A stretch of DNA of 64,000 nucleotides. It comes from an uncultured Clostridia bacterium. Its GTDB lineage: Bacteria > Bacillota > Clostridia > TANB77 > CAG-508. The stretch is from contig CAPOZU010000008.1 in assembly GCA_948676835.1 (NCBI GenBank), positions 1-64,000 on the forward strand, given 5' to 3'. How positions within the stretch are numbered: the first letter of the stretch is position 1; each line of letters begins with the position of its first letter. The notes below the pieces were generated by a model that made no database searches, was not told where the DNA came from, and saw nothing but the letters and a program-made list of their open reading frames with translations. Of this stretch, positions 7,929 to 16,931 are shown one piece after another. Both the position numbers and the translations under genes were made by a program.

Positions 7929-9272
7929 ATGAATGAAGAAATAATAGAAGAAGTAGTAAATTTAGTAGAGAATAAAAAGATAAAGCAACTACGTGAATTT
8001 CTAGATACTGTTAATGAGGCAGATTTCCCGACTATCTTTGAAGAATTAGATGATGAAAAAACAATAATGGTTTATAGATTATTATCAAAAGGAAAAGCAG
8101 CGGAAGTATTTGTAGAATTGGAACCTGATGACCAAGAAAGATTAATAAACTGCTTAACAGATAAAGAAATCAAAAATGTAATGAACGAATTATATATGGA
8201 TGATGCAGTTGATTTAATAGAAGAGATGCCTTCAAATGTTGTAAAAAGAATACTTGCAAATACAAAGCTTGAGGATAGAAAAATAATAAATGAACTTTTA
8301 AAATATCCAGAAGATACAGCAGGAACTGTTATGACAACAGAATTTATGGATTTAAAAGAAAATATGACCGTTGAAGAAGCATTTCAAAGAATAAAGAAAA
8401 AAGCATTAAAATCAGAAACTGTTTATAATTGTTATGTATTATCTACAGATAGAAAGTTACTTGGAGTTGTCGATATAAAAGCACTTTTAATTGCTGAAAG
8501 AGACACTTTAGTAAAAGAAATAATGGAAACTAATATAATAAAAGCTCAAACAATTGATGATAAAGAAGAAACAGCAAAATTGTTTGATAAATATGATGTA
8601 GTTGCAGTTCCAGTAGTAGATAAAGAAGATAGATTAGTTGGTATTATAACAATAGATGATGCTATAGATGTAATGCAAGAAGAGGCATCAGAAGACTTTG
8701 AGTTAATGGCTGCTATGTCACCAACAGATGAATCTTATTTTAAAACAAGTGTATTTTCACACGCCAAAAACAGAATTGTATGGTTACTAGTATTAATGAT
8801 TTCTGCAATGTTAACAGGAGCAATAATAGAACATTTTGAAGCTTCAATTGCTACACTTCCAATTTTGGTATCATTTATTCCAATGCTTATGGGAACAGGA
8901 GGAAATTGTGGAGCACAAAGTTCTACACTTATAATAAGAGGTTTAGCAACAGATGAAATTAGTCCAAAGGATTGGTTAAAAGCCGTTTGGAAGGAAATAA
9001 GAGTTGCTGTAGTAGTTGGAATTGTTCTTGCTATAGCCAATACATTAAGAATAGTAATACAATATAGAGAATTAAAAATAGCTTTAGTTGTATCTGCTAC
9101 AATGGTTTGTACTGTTATTGTTTCAAAAATATTAGGATGTTTATTACCAATAGGAGCCAAAAAACTAAAAATGGATCCAGCAATAATGGCAGCCCCATTA
9201 CTTACAACAGTTGTAGATGCTACTACAGTACTAATATTTTTTACGATTGCAACATCAGCATTTAATTTATAA
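7929..9272 (+). CDS. mgtE: MgtE magnesium transporter
   Basis: A 447-residue Mg2+ channel/transporter of the inner membrane. It has the family order: N-domain of superhelical repeats (about 10-125; PDDQERLINCLTDKE), two CBS domains (about 135-260; VVDKEDRLVGIITIDDAIDVM), then five transmembrane helices (about 285-447). These include SFIPMLMGTGGNCGAQSST, the selectivity region of the pore. The cytosolic N and CBS domains close the channel when Mg2+ is high. The length is normal. It has AGGAGG before the ATG, its own promoter and a terminator. I saw no riboswitch, so gating is probably post-translational. Confidence 0.97.
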   Translation: MNEEIIEEVVNLVENKKIKQLREFLDTVNEADFPTIFEELDDEKTIMVYRLLSKGKAAEVFVELEPDDQERLINCLTDKEIKNVMNELYMDDAVDLIEEMPSNVVKRILANTKLEDRKIINELLKYPEDTAGTVMTTEFMDLKENMTVEEAFQRIKKKALKSETVYNCYVLSTDRKLLGVVDIKALLIAERDTLVKEIMETNIIKAQTIDDKEETAKLFDKYDVVAVPVVDKEDRLVGIITIDDAIDVMQEEASEDFELMAAMSPTDESYFKTSVFSHAKNRIVWLLVLMISAMLTGAIIEHFEASIATLPILVSFIPMLMGTGGNCGAQSSTLIIRGLATDEISPKDWLKAVWKEIRVAVVVGIVLAIANTLRIVIQYRELKIALVVSATMVCTVIVSKILGCLLPIGAKKLKMDPAIMAAPLLTTVVDATTVLIFFTIATSAFNL

Positions 9273-9286
9273 TTTTAATATTTATA

Positions 9287-9316
9287 AATAGTCACAATAT
9301 TGTGGCTATTTTTTTT
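9287..9316 (+). terminator. Terminator of mgtE
   Basis: The 12-bp stem AATAGTCACAAT / ATTGTGGCTATT (one G-T pair) runs straight into eight T residues. Confidence 0.85.
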
Positions 9317-9407
9317 ATAAAAAATCTTTTTGAAATTCTAAAAACTAAAGTTTAAAAGCAAAATAAAATGAGTATATTATTAGTAAGATTTTCCAGGAGG
9401 TTTTTTT

Positions 9408-11837
9408 ATGGTATATAAATTTACAAAATGTGGAGAAAAAGTTTTGTCTATATCAAATGAACTTGCAATAGATTTAGGCCATAGTTATATTGGAACAGAA
9501 CATATTTTGTATGGGCTTGTTTGTGAAGAAAATGGTGTGGCAGGTAAAGCTTTAATAAAGCAAAATTTAACACCAGAAGATATTTTAGATGAAATAGAAG
9601 ATTTAATTGGTGGTAAAGTAAAAGAAGATTTTAGTGTGTTAGGTTTTACACCTAGAACTAAGAAAATATTAGAAAATTCTTATATGGAAGCAAAAAGATT
9701 AGGAACAAATTATATTGGGACAGAACATATTTTAATAGGATTATTAAAAGAAACTGAATGTATTGCAAATAGAATATTAGAGGCTTTGGATATAAAAATA
9801 GATAAGATATATTCAGATATGGCAGATATATTAAATGATTATGAAAATGATAGTAAAAATAAATCAGAAAAGGAGGATAAAAACCGTAATAATACACAAA
9901 GTTTAAATCAATTTGGAAATGATTTAACAAAACAGGCTAAAGAAGGAAAATTAGATCCTGTAATAGGAAGAAATGAAGAAACTGATAGAATTATAGAAGT
10001 ATTGTCAAGAAGAACTAAAAATAATCCATGCTTAATAGGAGAACCAGGAGTCGGAAAAACAGCAGTAATTGAAGGTTTAGCACAGAAAATTGTAAGTAAC
10101 AATGTACCAGAAAATCTAAAAAATAAAAAAGTAATAACATTAGATATACCTTCGCTAGTTGCAGGAGCTAAGTATAGAGGGGATTTTGAAGAACGAGTAA
10201 AAAAATGTTTAGCAGAAGCAAAAAAGATGAAAGATATTATTTTGTTTATAGATGAAATTCATACTATTGTTGGGGCAGGAGCTGCTGAAGGAGCAATTGA
10301 TGCTGCAAATATATTAAAACCAATGCTTGCAAGAGGAGAGATACAGCTTATAGGAGCTACAACATTAAAAGAATATAGAAAATATATAGAAAAAGATCAA
10401 GCATTAGAAAGAAGATTTCAACCAATTTATGTAGAAGAACCAAGTATAGGAAATACAATAGAAATTTTAAATGGTATAAAAAATAAATATGAAGATCATC
10501 ATAAGGTAAAAATAACAAATGATGCAATAAAAGCTGCTGTAGAACTATCAAATAGATATATATATGATAGGTTTTTACCAGATAAAGCAATAGATTTAAT
10601 TGATGAAGCCTCATCAAAAGTAAAATTGAAATCTTTTATAGAACCAACCGAACTAAAGAAAAAAGAAAATGAATTAGACGCAATAATTAATTTAAAAGAA
10701 AGCGCTATTGTATCTCAAGATTATGAAAAAGCAGCTAATTTACGTGATAGAGAAAGAGAATTATTAGAAGAACTTGAAGATGAAAATGATAAATGGAATG
10801 AAATAAAAAATAAAAAAGTAATTACTATAGATAAATCAGATATAGAGAATATAATATCTAAATGGACTGGAATTCCAGTTTATAAAATTTCAGAAAGTGA
10901 AAATGAAAAATTAAAAAATTTAGAAAAGAATTTAGAAAAAAAAGTAATTGGTCAAAATGATGCAATAAAGTCTATTTCAAAAGCAATCAGAAGAAGCAGA
11001 GTAGGACTTAAAGACCCAAACAGGCCAATAGGATCATTTTTATTTTTAGGTCCAACGGGAGTGGGAAAAACAGAACTTACAAAAGCATTAGCAGAATGCC
11101 TATTTGGAAGTGAAAATTCCATGATAAGAATAGATATGTCTGAATATATGGAAAGTTCATCAGTATCCAAATTAATTGGTTCACCTCCTGGATATGTAGG
11201 TTATGATGATTCAAATGAATTTACAGAAAAAGTTCGTTTGAAACCATACTCAGTAATTTTATTTGATGAAATAGAAAAAGCCCATCCAGATGTCTTAAAT
11301 TTATTATTGCAAATTTTAGAAGATGGAATTTTAACAGATAGTCAGGGAAGAAAAATTAATTTTAAAAATTCTATAATAATAATGACATCTAATATAGGAG
11401 CAAGAAAAATTGTAGATAAGAAAAAATTAGGATTCTCAAGTAATATGGAGATAGAAGAAAAAGAATATAATGATATAAAAAAAGATGTTATGCAAGAAGT
11501 AAAAAGAGAGTTAAAGCCGGAATTTATAAATAGATTAGATGAAATTATTATTTTCCATAAATTGGAAAAAGAACAATTAAAAATGATTGTAGATATAATG
11601 CTTAATAAACTTTTAAAAAGATTAAATACCCAAGAATATTATCTGGAAATAGATGATTCTGTAAAAGAATTTCTTATAGATAAAGGTTATGAAAAAGAAT
11701 TTGGAGCAAGACCAATAAGAAGAGCTATACAAAATTATTTAGAAGATGTGCTTGCAGATGAAATTTTAAATGAGAATATAAAGAAAAATGAAAAGAAATG
11801 TATATTAGCCAATAGAGATAAAATTATAGTAAAATAA
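9408..11837 (+). CDS. clpC: ClpC-type AAA+ unfoldase
   Basis: An 809-residue two-ring Hsp100 ATPase that unfolds proteins and feeds them to ClpP. In order: two Clp-N repeats (residues 1-145), first AAA module with Walker A GEPGVGKT near 211 and FIDEIHTIVGAGAAEGA, a UVR/M-domain (about 425-460; DYEKAANLRDRERELLEELE) that marks ClpC rather than ClpB, second AAA module with GPTGVGKT near 548, and the small D2 domain with FGARPIRRAIQ. The usual ctsR-mcsA-mcsB genes are absent here, and I saw no CtsR box in the 135-base upstream gap, so control differs from Bacillus. An AGGAGG RBS precedes the ATG. Confidence 0.96.
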   Translation: MVYKFTKCGEKVLSISNELAIDLGHSYIGTEHILYGLVCEENGVAGKALIKQNLTPEDILDEIEDLIGGKVKEDFSVLGFTPRTKKILENSYMEAKRLGTNYIGTEHILIGLLKETECIANRILEALDIKIDKIYSDMADILNDYENDSKNKSEKEDKNRNNTQSLNQFGNDLTKQAKEGKLDPVIGRNEETDRIIEVLSRRTKNNPCLIGEPGVGKTAVIEGLAQKIVSNNVPENLKNKKVITLDIPSLVAGAKYRGDFEERVKKCLAEAKKMKDIILFIDEIHTIVGAGAAEGAIDAANILKPMLARGEIQLIGATTLKEYRKYIEKDQALERRFQPIYVEEPSIGNTIEILNGIKNKYEDHHKVKITNDAIKAAVELSNRYIYDRFLPDKAIDLIDEASSKVKLKSFIEPTELKKKENELDAIINLKESAIVSQDYEKAANLRDRERELLEELEDENDKWNEIKNKKVITIDKSDIENIISKWTGIPVYKISESENEKLKNLEKNLEKKVIGQNDAIKSISKAIRRSRVGLKDPNRPIGSFLFLGPTGVGKTELTKALAECLFGSENSMIRIDMSEYMESSSVSKLIGSPPGYVGYDDSNEFTEKVRLKPYSVILFDEIEKAHPDVLNLLLQILEDGILTDSQGRKINFKNSIIIMTSNIGARKIVDKKKLGFSSNMEIEEKEYNDIKKDVMQEVKRELKPEFINRLDEIIIFHKLEKEQLKMIVDIMLNKLLKRLNTQEYYLEIDDSVKEFLIDKGYEKEFGARPIRRAIQNYLEDVLADEILNENIKKNEKKCILANRDKIIVK

Positions 11838-11937
11838 ATTGTTATTTGTGTGAGTAAATTTTGCTAATTATAATAATGACATAGAAAATTTCTAATATGA
11901 TATTGTACAGTATTTATTAAAATTTATATTTAATATA

Positions 11938-12117
11938 ATTCATGAAAATGTTTTATATTATTTTCTTATACACCTTGGTGTCGCAACTTGCTAGTTGTAA
12001 ATTATAAAATTCTTTTATAATTTACATAGCATGATAGTTGCTCCAAATCGCACTCACTACGTTCGTTTGATCGCTTACGCGGTGTATTTAAAAATAATAT
12101 AAAATATTTTCATGAAT
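11938..12117 (-). repeat. Palindromic intergenic element, copy A
   Basis: A 180-bp hairpin. The outer arms of 37 bases (11938-11974 and 12081-12117) match at about 33 positions. The core contains GCGTAAGCGA, GAACG, AGTGAGTGCGA, TTGGAGCAACTATC, a perfect inner stem TGTAAATTATAAA, and CTAGCAAGTTGCGACA, all given in the minus orientation. The same core occurs at 47676-47855 in the opposite orientation, but with different outer-arm sequence that is again self-complementary. Confidence 0.8.
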
Positions 12118-12211
12118 CTAGATAAAGACATAGAATTGAAAAATCTCTTAAAATATCTTAGGCTATCTGAGTTGTTTATTTAAGGGAGAAATTTAATATA
12201 CTAATTTTATA

Positions 12212-12336
12212 TGCTTAGAAGTAATATATAATTTTTTAAAAGTTCGGGGCCTGAATGGCGGGAACCGTTATTTTTGAAATTTATTTCAAAAATAATGGGC
12301 GAAAACTTTTAAAAAATTCATATTTACTTCTAAGCA
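12212..12336. repeat. Second long hairpin of the clpC downstream region
   Basis: The arms TGCTTAGAAGTAA...TTTTTTAAAAGTT (12212-12244) and its near-complement (12304-12336) enclose a G/C-rich core (CGGGGCCTGAATGGCGGG) and an inner stem TTATTTTTGAAAT / TTTCAAAAATAA. Its core differs from that of copy A, so it is a separate element. Confidence 0.65.
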
Positions 12337-12376
12337 ATACTATAGAAAGTTAAATTTACTTACACAAATAGTAATT

Positions 12377-13246
12377 TCAGTCTAAATTTGTTGGATGTAC
12401 ATGTACTACTGCTTTGTCAATTTTTTCTAGTGCTTCAACATCCTTTTCTAAGTGATTAGCAAGTTTGTGGCTTTCATAGGTGCTCATATTTCCATCAACT
12501 GCAATTGTAAAAATAACAAAATATTTATATCCAATAGGAGTAGAATAAAGATTATAACAATTTTTTATATCTTCATGTTCTTTTACTAAATTCATAATTG
12601 TTTCTTTAGTTTGTTCATCTAAAGAAACATCCATTAAAACATTATAACTTTCAATAAAAATTTTGATTCCTGTTACTAATATCCAAAGAGAAATTCCAAT
12701 ACCAACAATGCCATCAATCCAGAATATACCATATAATCCACCTATAATTGAAATTAGAGTGAAAGTAGTTACAACACAATCATTTCTATGATCTTGATAA
12801 TTTGATTTTAATAGAATGCTGTTATATTTTTTAAACATTTTTTTTGTGTATAAATATAAACAAAATTTTGTAATTATTGTAATAATACAAACTACTACCA
12901 AAAACCATGAGAATTCAAAGTGTGATTTGTATACTAAACTTAAAATAGAATCTATAAATAGTTTTAAAGAAACTAAAATCATGGTTATGCTAATAAATAA
13001 TGAGAATATGTACTCAGCTTTTCCATGACCAAAATTATGATCATTATCCTTAGGTTCGCTAGAAATTTTATTACCTATAAAAGTCATTAAAGAAGCGATA
13101 ATATCAGATGCACTGTTTACACTATCTGCAATCATAGATTGACTTTTACTTAAAAAACCAATAGTACCTTTTATTAATAATAAAAATATATTTCCAAAAA
13201 TTCCAGCTAATCCTGCTTTTTTTATATCTTTAAATTTCTTTTCCAT
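12377..13246 (-). CDS. Cation diffusion facilitator (CDF) efflux transporter
   Basis: A 289-residue membrane transporter that exports divalent metal (Zn, Mn, Fe or Co) in exchange for protons. It has six hydrophobic segments. The metal-site motif MIADSVNSASD in helix 2 and NYQDHRNDC in helix 5 supply the four metal ligands, and FGHGKAEYIFSL is the classical CDF loop. The C-terminal cytosolic domain (about 205-289) ends with VVHVHPTN, typical of the metal-sensing domain. It is close to the MntE/YdfM subgroup by its DxxxD pattern, but the substrate is not certain. The gene is alone and convergent with clpC across the inverted-repeat region. Confidence 0.92.
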   Translation of the reverse strand: MEKKFKDIKKAGLAGIFGNIFLLLIKGTIGFLSKSQSMIADSVNSASDIIASLMTFIGNKISSEPKDNDHNFGHGKAEYIFSLFISITMILVSLKLFIDSILSLVYKSHFEFSWFLVVVCIITIITKFCLYLYTKKMFKKYNSILLKSNYQDHRNDCVVTTFTLISIIGGLYGIFWIDGIVGIGISLWILVTGIKIFIESYNVLMDVSLDEQTKETIMNLVKEHEDIKNCYNLYSTPIGYKYFVIFTIAVDGNMSTYESHKLANHLEKDVEALEKIDKAVVHVHPTNLD

Positions 13247-13331
13247 AATAAAACCTCTTATTAAAATATTTAGTATATATTATTATATTTATAAGATATA
13301 TGATAACATAGAATAAAAAAATTACAAGATA

Positions 13332-13360
13332 TTGATTATAAAAAATCTATATGTTATAAT
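13332..13360 (+). promoter_or_regulatory. Promoter of the 13396 gene
   Basis: TTGATT (13332-13337), a 17-bp spacer and a perfect TATAAT (13355-13360) lie 36 bases before the start codon. Confidence 0.7.
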
Positions 13361-13395
13361 CACCATAGTTAACAAAAGAAAGATAGGTGTTATAA

Positions 13396-13728
13396 TTGGC
13401 ATTTGTAGTAATAATCGTAATTTTAGTAATGATAATAATATTCTTATCTCTACTCGCAGTTATGCAAATAAAAATGGCTGGAATGGAGGTAAAAGATTTT
13501 TGGTCTTTTATTAAAGCTAATGAAACTTTAAATAAATTATATGCTTTTTCATTAAGATATGAAAAATTAACACCACAACAACAAGTTTTATTTTTAAAAG
13601 AAGCAGATGAAGTGTTTGAAGCCTTTAGAAAGGTTCCAGATGCATTATGGGAAGAAGATTACGAAAAATATATGGAAATTTTAAACAAATACAAAGATAT
13701 AAGAATTACAAGATGGGAATCTAAATAA
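13396..13728 (+). CDS. Membrane-anchored small protein, function unknown
   Basis: A 110-residue protein with one N-terminal transmembrane helix (residues 2-22, Val/Ile/Leu only), followed by a cytoplasmic helical tail rich in charged residues (LYAFSLRYEKLTPQQQVLFL). It starts at a TTG at 13396 with AGGTG upstream; the next ATG would cut into the helix. I do not recognise the family. It ends at a terminator ahead of the cysteine desulfurase gene, so it is its own transcript. Confidence 0.75.
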   Translation: MAFVVIIVILVMIIIFLSLLAVMQIKMAGMEVKDFWSFIKANETLNKLYAFSLRYEKLTPQQQVLFLKEADEVFEAFRKVPDALWEEDYEKYMEILNKYKDIRITRWESK

Positions 13729-13740
13729 TAAGTTCACAAA

Positions 13741-13789
13741 AAATATCAATTTTTCATAGTATATAGAAAATTGATATTTTTTTGTTTTT
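13741..13789 (+). terminator. Terminator between 13396 gene and cysteine desulfurase
   Basis: A perfect 13-bp stem AAATATCAATTTT / AAAATTGATATTT is followed by T-rich sequence. The RBS of the next gene (GGGAG) begins right after it, so readthrough probably supplies the desulfurase. Confidence 0.75.
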
Positions 13790-13803
13790 GGGAGAATTTA
13801 TTT

Positions 13804-14946
13804 ATGAAAATAAGATATTTTGATCATGCTGCTACAACTAGTGTTGATGATGAAGTTTTAAAAGCTATGTTGCCATATTTTAGTGAAAATTTTGGAAATC
13901 CATCTTCTATTTATAGTATAGGAAAAGAAAATAAAGAGGCTATAAGTTTTGCAAGAATGAAAATTGCTACAATTTTAAATTGTAAAGTAAATGAAATTTA
14001 TTTCACTAGTGGTGGAACTGAAAGTGATAATATGATTTTAAAAGGAATTGCTTTTGCAAATAAAAGATATGGAAATCATATAATTACAACAAAAATAGAA
14101 CATCCAGCTATACTAAATACTTGTGAATTTTTGGAAAGATTCGGATATAGAGTAACATATCTAACTCCTAACTCCAAAGGGATAATTAGTGCAACTGATG
14201 TTGAAAGAGCAATTAATAGAAATACTATATTGATAAGTGTAATGTATGCTAACAATGAAATTGGAACACTTCAACCAATTAGGGAAATAGGATTGATTGC
14301 AAAGAAATACGGAATATATTTTCATACTGATAGCGTTCAAGCTGTAGGAAATGAATTAATAGATGTAAAAACTTCTAATATAGGGGCATTATCAATGTCT
14401 GGTCATAAATTTTATGGACCAAAAGGAATTGGAATTGCGTATATTAATGAAGGAATTAATTTTTTGAGAATACAAGATGGAGGTCATCAGGAAAGAGATA
14501 AAAGGGGAGGCACAGAAAATGTTCCTGGAATAGTAGGAATCTCTAAGGCATTAGAAATAGCAACTAATAATATAAAAAATTACAATAGACAATTGAAAGA
14601 ATTAAGAAACTATTATATTTCAGAGGTACAGAAAAGAATTCCTAATATAAAAATTAATGGAGATATGAATTCGAGACTTTCTGGAAATGCTAATATTAGT
14701 TTTAGTGGAGTAGATGGAAGTAAGCTTGTAGAAATGCTTGCTGAAAAAGGAATTTGTACTTCAAGTGGTTCAGCATGTAGTGCAGGATTTGTAAAAGCTT
14801 CACATGTTTTGCTAGCGATGGGAATGCCTAACTTTTTAGCCAAAAGTGCACTAAGAGTTACTTTTGGTAGGGAAAATACAATTGATGATACTAAATTTTT
14901 ATTAGATGAATTAGAAGAAAGTGTAAAAAAATTAAGAAATATATAA
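13804..14946 (+). CDS. Cysteine desulfurase, NifS/IscS class
   Basis: A 380-residue PLP enzyme that takes sulfur from cysteine, passing it as persulfide to Fe-S cluster or tRNA-thiolation pathways. The start at 13804 is chosen because GGGAG precedes it; the longer ORF adds 11 hydrophobic residues without an RBS. Key residues: YFDHAATT at the N-terminus, a PLP-binding lysine at about 202 in SGHKFYGPKG, and the catalytic Cys at about 325 in SSGSACSAG, where the short loop indicates the NifS/IscS type. No iscU, thiI or mnmA is adjacent, so the acceptor is unknown. It is followed by a convergent GC-rich gene. Confidence 0.95.
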   Translation: MKIRYFDHAATTSVDDEVLKAMLPYFSENFGNPSSIYSIGKENKEAISFARMKIATILNCKVNEIYFTSGGTESDNMILKGIAFANKRYGNHIITTKIEHPAILNTCEFLERFGYRVTYLTPNSKGIISATDVERAINRNTILISVMYANNEIGTLQPIREIGLIAKKYGIYFHTDSVQAVGNELIDVKTSNIGALSMSGHKFYGPKGIGIAYINEGINFLRIQDGGHQERDKRGGTENVPGIVGISKALEIATNNIKNYNRQLKELRNYYISEVQKRIPNIKINGDMNSRLSGNANISFSGVDGSKLVEMLAEKGICTSSGSACSAGFVKASHVLLAMGMPNFLAKSALRVTFGRENTIDDTKFLLDELEESVKKLRNI

Positions 14947-14953
14947 TAAAAAT

Positions 14954-14996
14954 GGAAAGGGCGGAGAAGTTAATGTAACTTTTCTCCGCTCTTTCC
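14954..14996 (-). terminator. GC-rich terminator of the KH-like gene
   Basis: The stem GGAAAGGGCGGAGAA pairs with 14979-14996. On the minus strand it is followed by ATTTTTATT. It is the only G/C-rich terminator of its neighbourhood and closes the GC-rich gene precisely. On the + strand it may also stop the desulfurase transcript. Confidence 0.75.
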
Positions 14997-15025
14997 AACA
15001 TGTTGCTTGAGGACAGGTATGATGC

Positions 15026-15826
15026 TTACTTGGCAGTCTTGACATTGATCTTCAAGAGACCGCCCAGCTCTTCACACCATTTCTTGACCTGCCAACCGCT
15101 CCGGCCGACGAAGATGGGCTCAGTTCCCGCAGGAACCTGAAGCTCCACAGTGGCGCCGGTAGCCATCTGGCTCATGTCGAAGAGAGCGATGTAGTCGGTG
15201 CTGAGAACCGTCTGGATGGTATCGGGGTTCAGACCCTTTTCCGTGTAGAAGGCAATCAGCTCCTCATGCTTCCGCTCGGTCATGAGAGTGTTGACAGGAA
15301 GGACCTTGATGTGAACCTTGCCACTCACGACGTCCATTTCCTTCTGGTTGCACTCCCGCAGGTCGAAGTGACGACTGCAGTCGATACCACAGCCCGCCCG
15401 GCCGTTCAGTGCAGTGACCAGAGCGTTTACCAGTTCCTGGTGCTTCTTTTCCTTCTTGATCTTGTCGATCTCAGGCTGAACCACACGGTTCATGAGGGCG
15501 AAAGCAGCCTTGCTGGTTTCAGGAGTCACCACCTGAGCGGTGTACTTCTTAAGCCAGCGGAAGCTCTTGTCCATTTGGATGAACAGGGGAAGGGTGAGGG
15601 CGTGCTCGCTGTAGCACTCGGGATCCCAGAGCTCATAGCTCAGGCCGATGGCGTCTTTCCGGTAGGAGATGTTGTTCGCATCGAGGATGGGCTTGTAGCA
15701 GAGGTCGACCTTGGGCAGGAAAGGAACCACCCGACCGTTTTCCACATACTTGTACAGGCGGTCCTGGTAGAGCCAGCAGGAGTCGATGTTGCTCAGGGAA
15801 GTGGTGGTCATAGGCATGGTTTTCAT
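15026..15826 (-). CDS. GC-rich foreign gene: unknown protein with KH-like C-terminus
   Basis: A 266-residue soluble protein that I do not recognise as a whole. The last 45 residues look like a KH nucleic-acid-binding module: hydrophobic strand VELQVP, then the GxxG loop in FVGRSGWQVKKWCEELGG, then LLKINV. A Cys/His-containing segment, GCGIDCSRHFDLREC, lies near residue 145. The start has AAGGAGG 8 bases upstream, a consensus promoter (15909-15881) and its own terminator. Codon use is wholly unlike the neighbours: CTG, ATC, GAC, AAG and GCC dominate, with at least six in-frame CGG codons. It is a clear horizontal acquisition, or a gene kept under separate codon selection. The function is unknown. 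Confidence 0.8.
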   Translation of the reverse strand: MKTMPMTTTSLSNIDSCWLYQDRLYKYVENGRVVPFLPKVDLCYKPILDANNISYRKDAIGLSYELWDPECYSEHALTLPLFIQMDKSFRWLKKYTAQVVTPETSKAAFALMNRVVQPEIDKIKKEKKHQELVNALVTALNGRAGCGIDCSRHFDLRECNQKEMDVVSGKVHIKVLPVNTLMTERKHEELIAFYTEKGLNPDTIQTVLSTDYIALFDMSQMATGATVELQVPAGTEPIFVGRSGWQVKKWCEELGGLLKINVKTAK

Positions 15827-15880
15827 AGTATGTCCTCCTTAAAATTAAATTGAGAATGTTCAAAAAGTTTCCATAAAACT

Positions 15881-15909
15881 ATTATACCACATTTAAAACA
15901 AAAGTGCAA
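15881..15909 (-). promoter_or_regulatory. Promoter of the GC-rich KH-like gene
   Basis: On the minus strand: TTGCAC (15909-15904), a 17-bp spacer and a perfect TATAAT (15886-15881), about 55 bases before the ATG. The promoter and leader are A/T-rich like the host, while the ORF is GC-rich. Confidence 0.82.
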
Positions 15910-15954
15910 TATCCCTAAAAATAAAGAAATGTATGATTTTTAATGACGTTACAT

Positions 15955-15990
15955 AAAATAAAAAAACTCCGATTAATATCGGAGTTTTTA
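15955..15990 (-). terminator. Terminator of the SPFH-NfeD operon
   Basis: The stem AAAACTCCGAT / ATCGGAGTTTT lies about 10 bases past the stop of the SPFH gene, with a run of seven T residues on the minus strand. Confidence 0.85.
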
Positions 15991-15999
15991 TCTTAAAAA

Positions 16000-16908
16000 T
16001 TATTCTTCATTTCTTCTTTTTTTTACAACTTCTGAAGCTGCACCTAAACTGCTAAGAGCTTTTGTTGCTTCAAAAGGAATAAATATTTTATTTGCATCAC
16101 CTTTAGCAACTTCTTTTAAAGCTTCTAAAGATTTTATTTGAACTAATTTATCGTCTGGATCAGCTTTTTTGATTGCATCATAAACCATTTGAATTTCTTT
16201 GGCTTTAGCATCAGCCACTTGTTTTATAGCTTCAGCTTCACCAGTAGCTCTTCTAATTTTTGATTCTCTATCAGCTTCTGCATCTAATATTGCAGCTTGT
16301 TTTCTACCTTCAGCAAGAGTAATTGCAGATTGTCTTTCTCCTTCTGCCTCAAGAATTAAAGCTCTTTTATTTCTTTCTGCGTTCATTTGTTTTTCCATTG
16401 CATCTCTAATATCAGCAGGTGGTGTAATATCTTTAATTTCAACTCTATCTATTTTACATCCCCAAGCATCTGTTGCTTCATCAAGGATTACTCTTAATCT
16501 ATCATTGATTTGATCTCTAGAAGAGAATGTTTGGTCTAATTCCATTTTACCAACTATATCACGAATTGTTGTAATAGCTAAGTATTCAATACCTTTTTTC
16601 AAACTTTGAATTTCATAAACAGCTTTAGCTGGATCTGTAATTTTATAGAACACAACTGTATCTATTGTAATTGTAACGTTATCTGATGTGATAACACCTT
16701 GAGGTGGTATATCCATTGTTTGTTGTTTTAAACTTACAACTGAACGAACTTTATCGATAAATGGAACAATTATTGTAAGACCAGCATCAGCAACTTTGTG
16801 AAATCTACCTAATCTTTCAATAATATAAACTTCAGATTGTCTAACAACCTTAATTGTTTTATATGCTACTATACATATAATTATAAATAATACTAATAAA
16901 AAACCCAT
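16000..16908 (-). CDS. SPFH/Band 7 membrane protein (stomatin/QmcA type)
   Basis: A 302-residue protein with one N-terminal membrane helix (MGFLLVLFIIICIVAY). A Band 7/prohibitin domain follows (about 25-190; VYIIERLGRFHKVADAGLTI, DKVRSVVSLKQQTMDIPPQ). A long coiled coil rich in Ala/Glu (about 185-260; ILEAEGERQSAITLAEGRKQ) and a stomatin-type tail complete it. Such proteins oligomerise into membrane microdomain scaffolds and commonly work with NfeD proteins; here an nfeD-like gene lies just upstream in the same operon. The RBS is GGAGG. It is one of two SPFH proteins in this window (the other is at 42666). Confidence 0.93.
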   Translation of the reverse strand: MGFLLVLFIIICIVAYKTIKVVRQSEVYIIERLGRFHKVADAGLTIIVPFIDKVRSVVSLKQQTMDIPPQGVITSDNVTITIDTVVFYKITDPAKAVYEIQSLKKGIEYLAITTIRDIVGKMELDQTFSSRDQINDRLRVILDEATDAWGCKIDRVEIKDITPPADIRDAMEKQMNAERNKRALILEAEGERQSAITLAEGRKQAAILDAEADRESKIRRATGEAEAIKQVADAKAKEIQMVYDAIKKADPDDKLVQIKSLEALKEVAKGDANKIFIPFEATKALSSLGAASEVVKKRRNEE

Positions 16909-16931
16909 TATAATTTTTCCTCCTTAAATTA

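Larger units (their letters stand above)
11839..12374. repeat. Intergenic region enclosed by an inverted repeat, with two large hairpins inside
   Basis: The whole gap between clpC and the cation-efflux gene is bounded by complementary arms: 11839-11861 pairs with 12352-12374 at 20 of 23 positions (core TATTTGTGT and AGTAAATTT). Inside lie two separate long hairpins, 11938-12117 and 12212-12336. Drawn as RNA this is a multi-branched structure of about 536 bases. No ORF with an RBS is visible. It could be a structured RNA, or a tandem of palindromic repeat elements that also acts as a bidirectional terminator. Confidence 0.7.

Noticed and set aside
9317..9407. CtsR operator before clpC
   Set aside because: No GGTCAAA direct repeat is present.
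15266..15853. 195-residue + strand ORF opposite the GC-rich gene
   Set aside because: It is a mirror frame of the GC-rich minus gene, which itself has promoter, RBS and terminator. The + frame has no RBS and a low-complexity composition.
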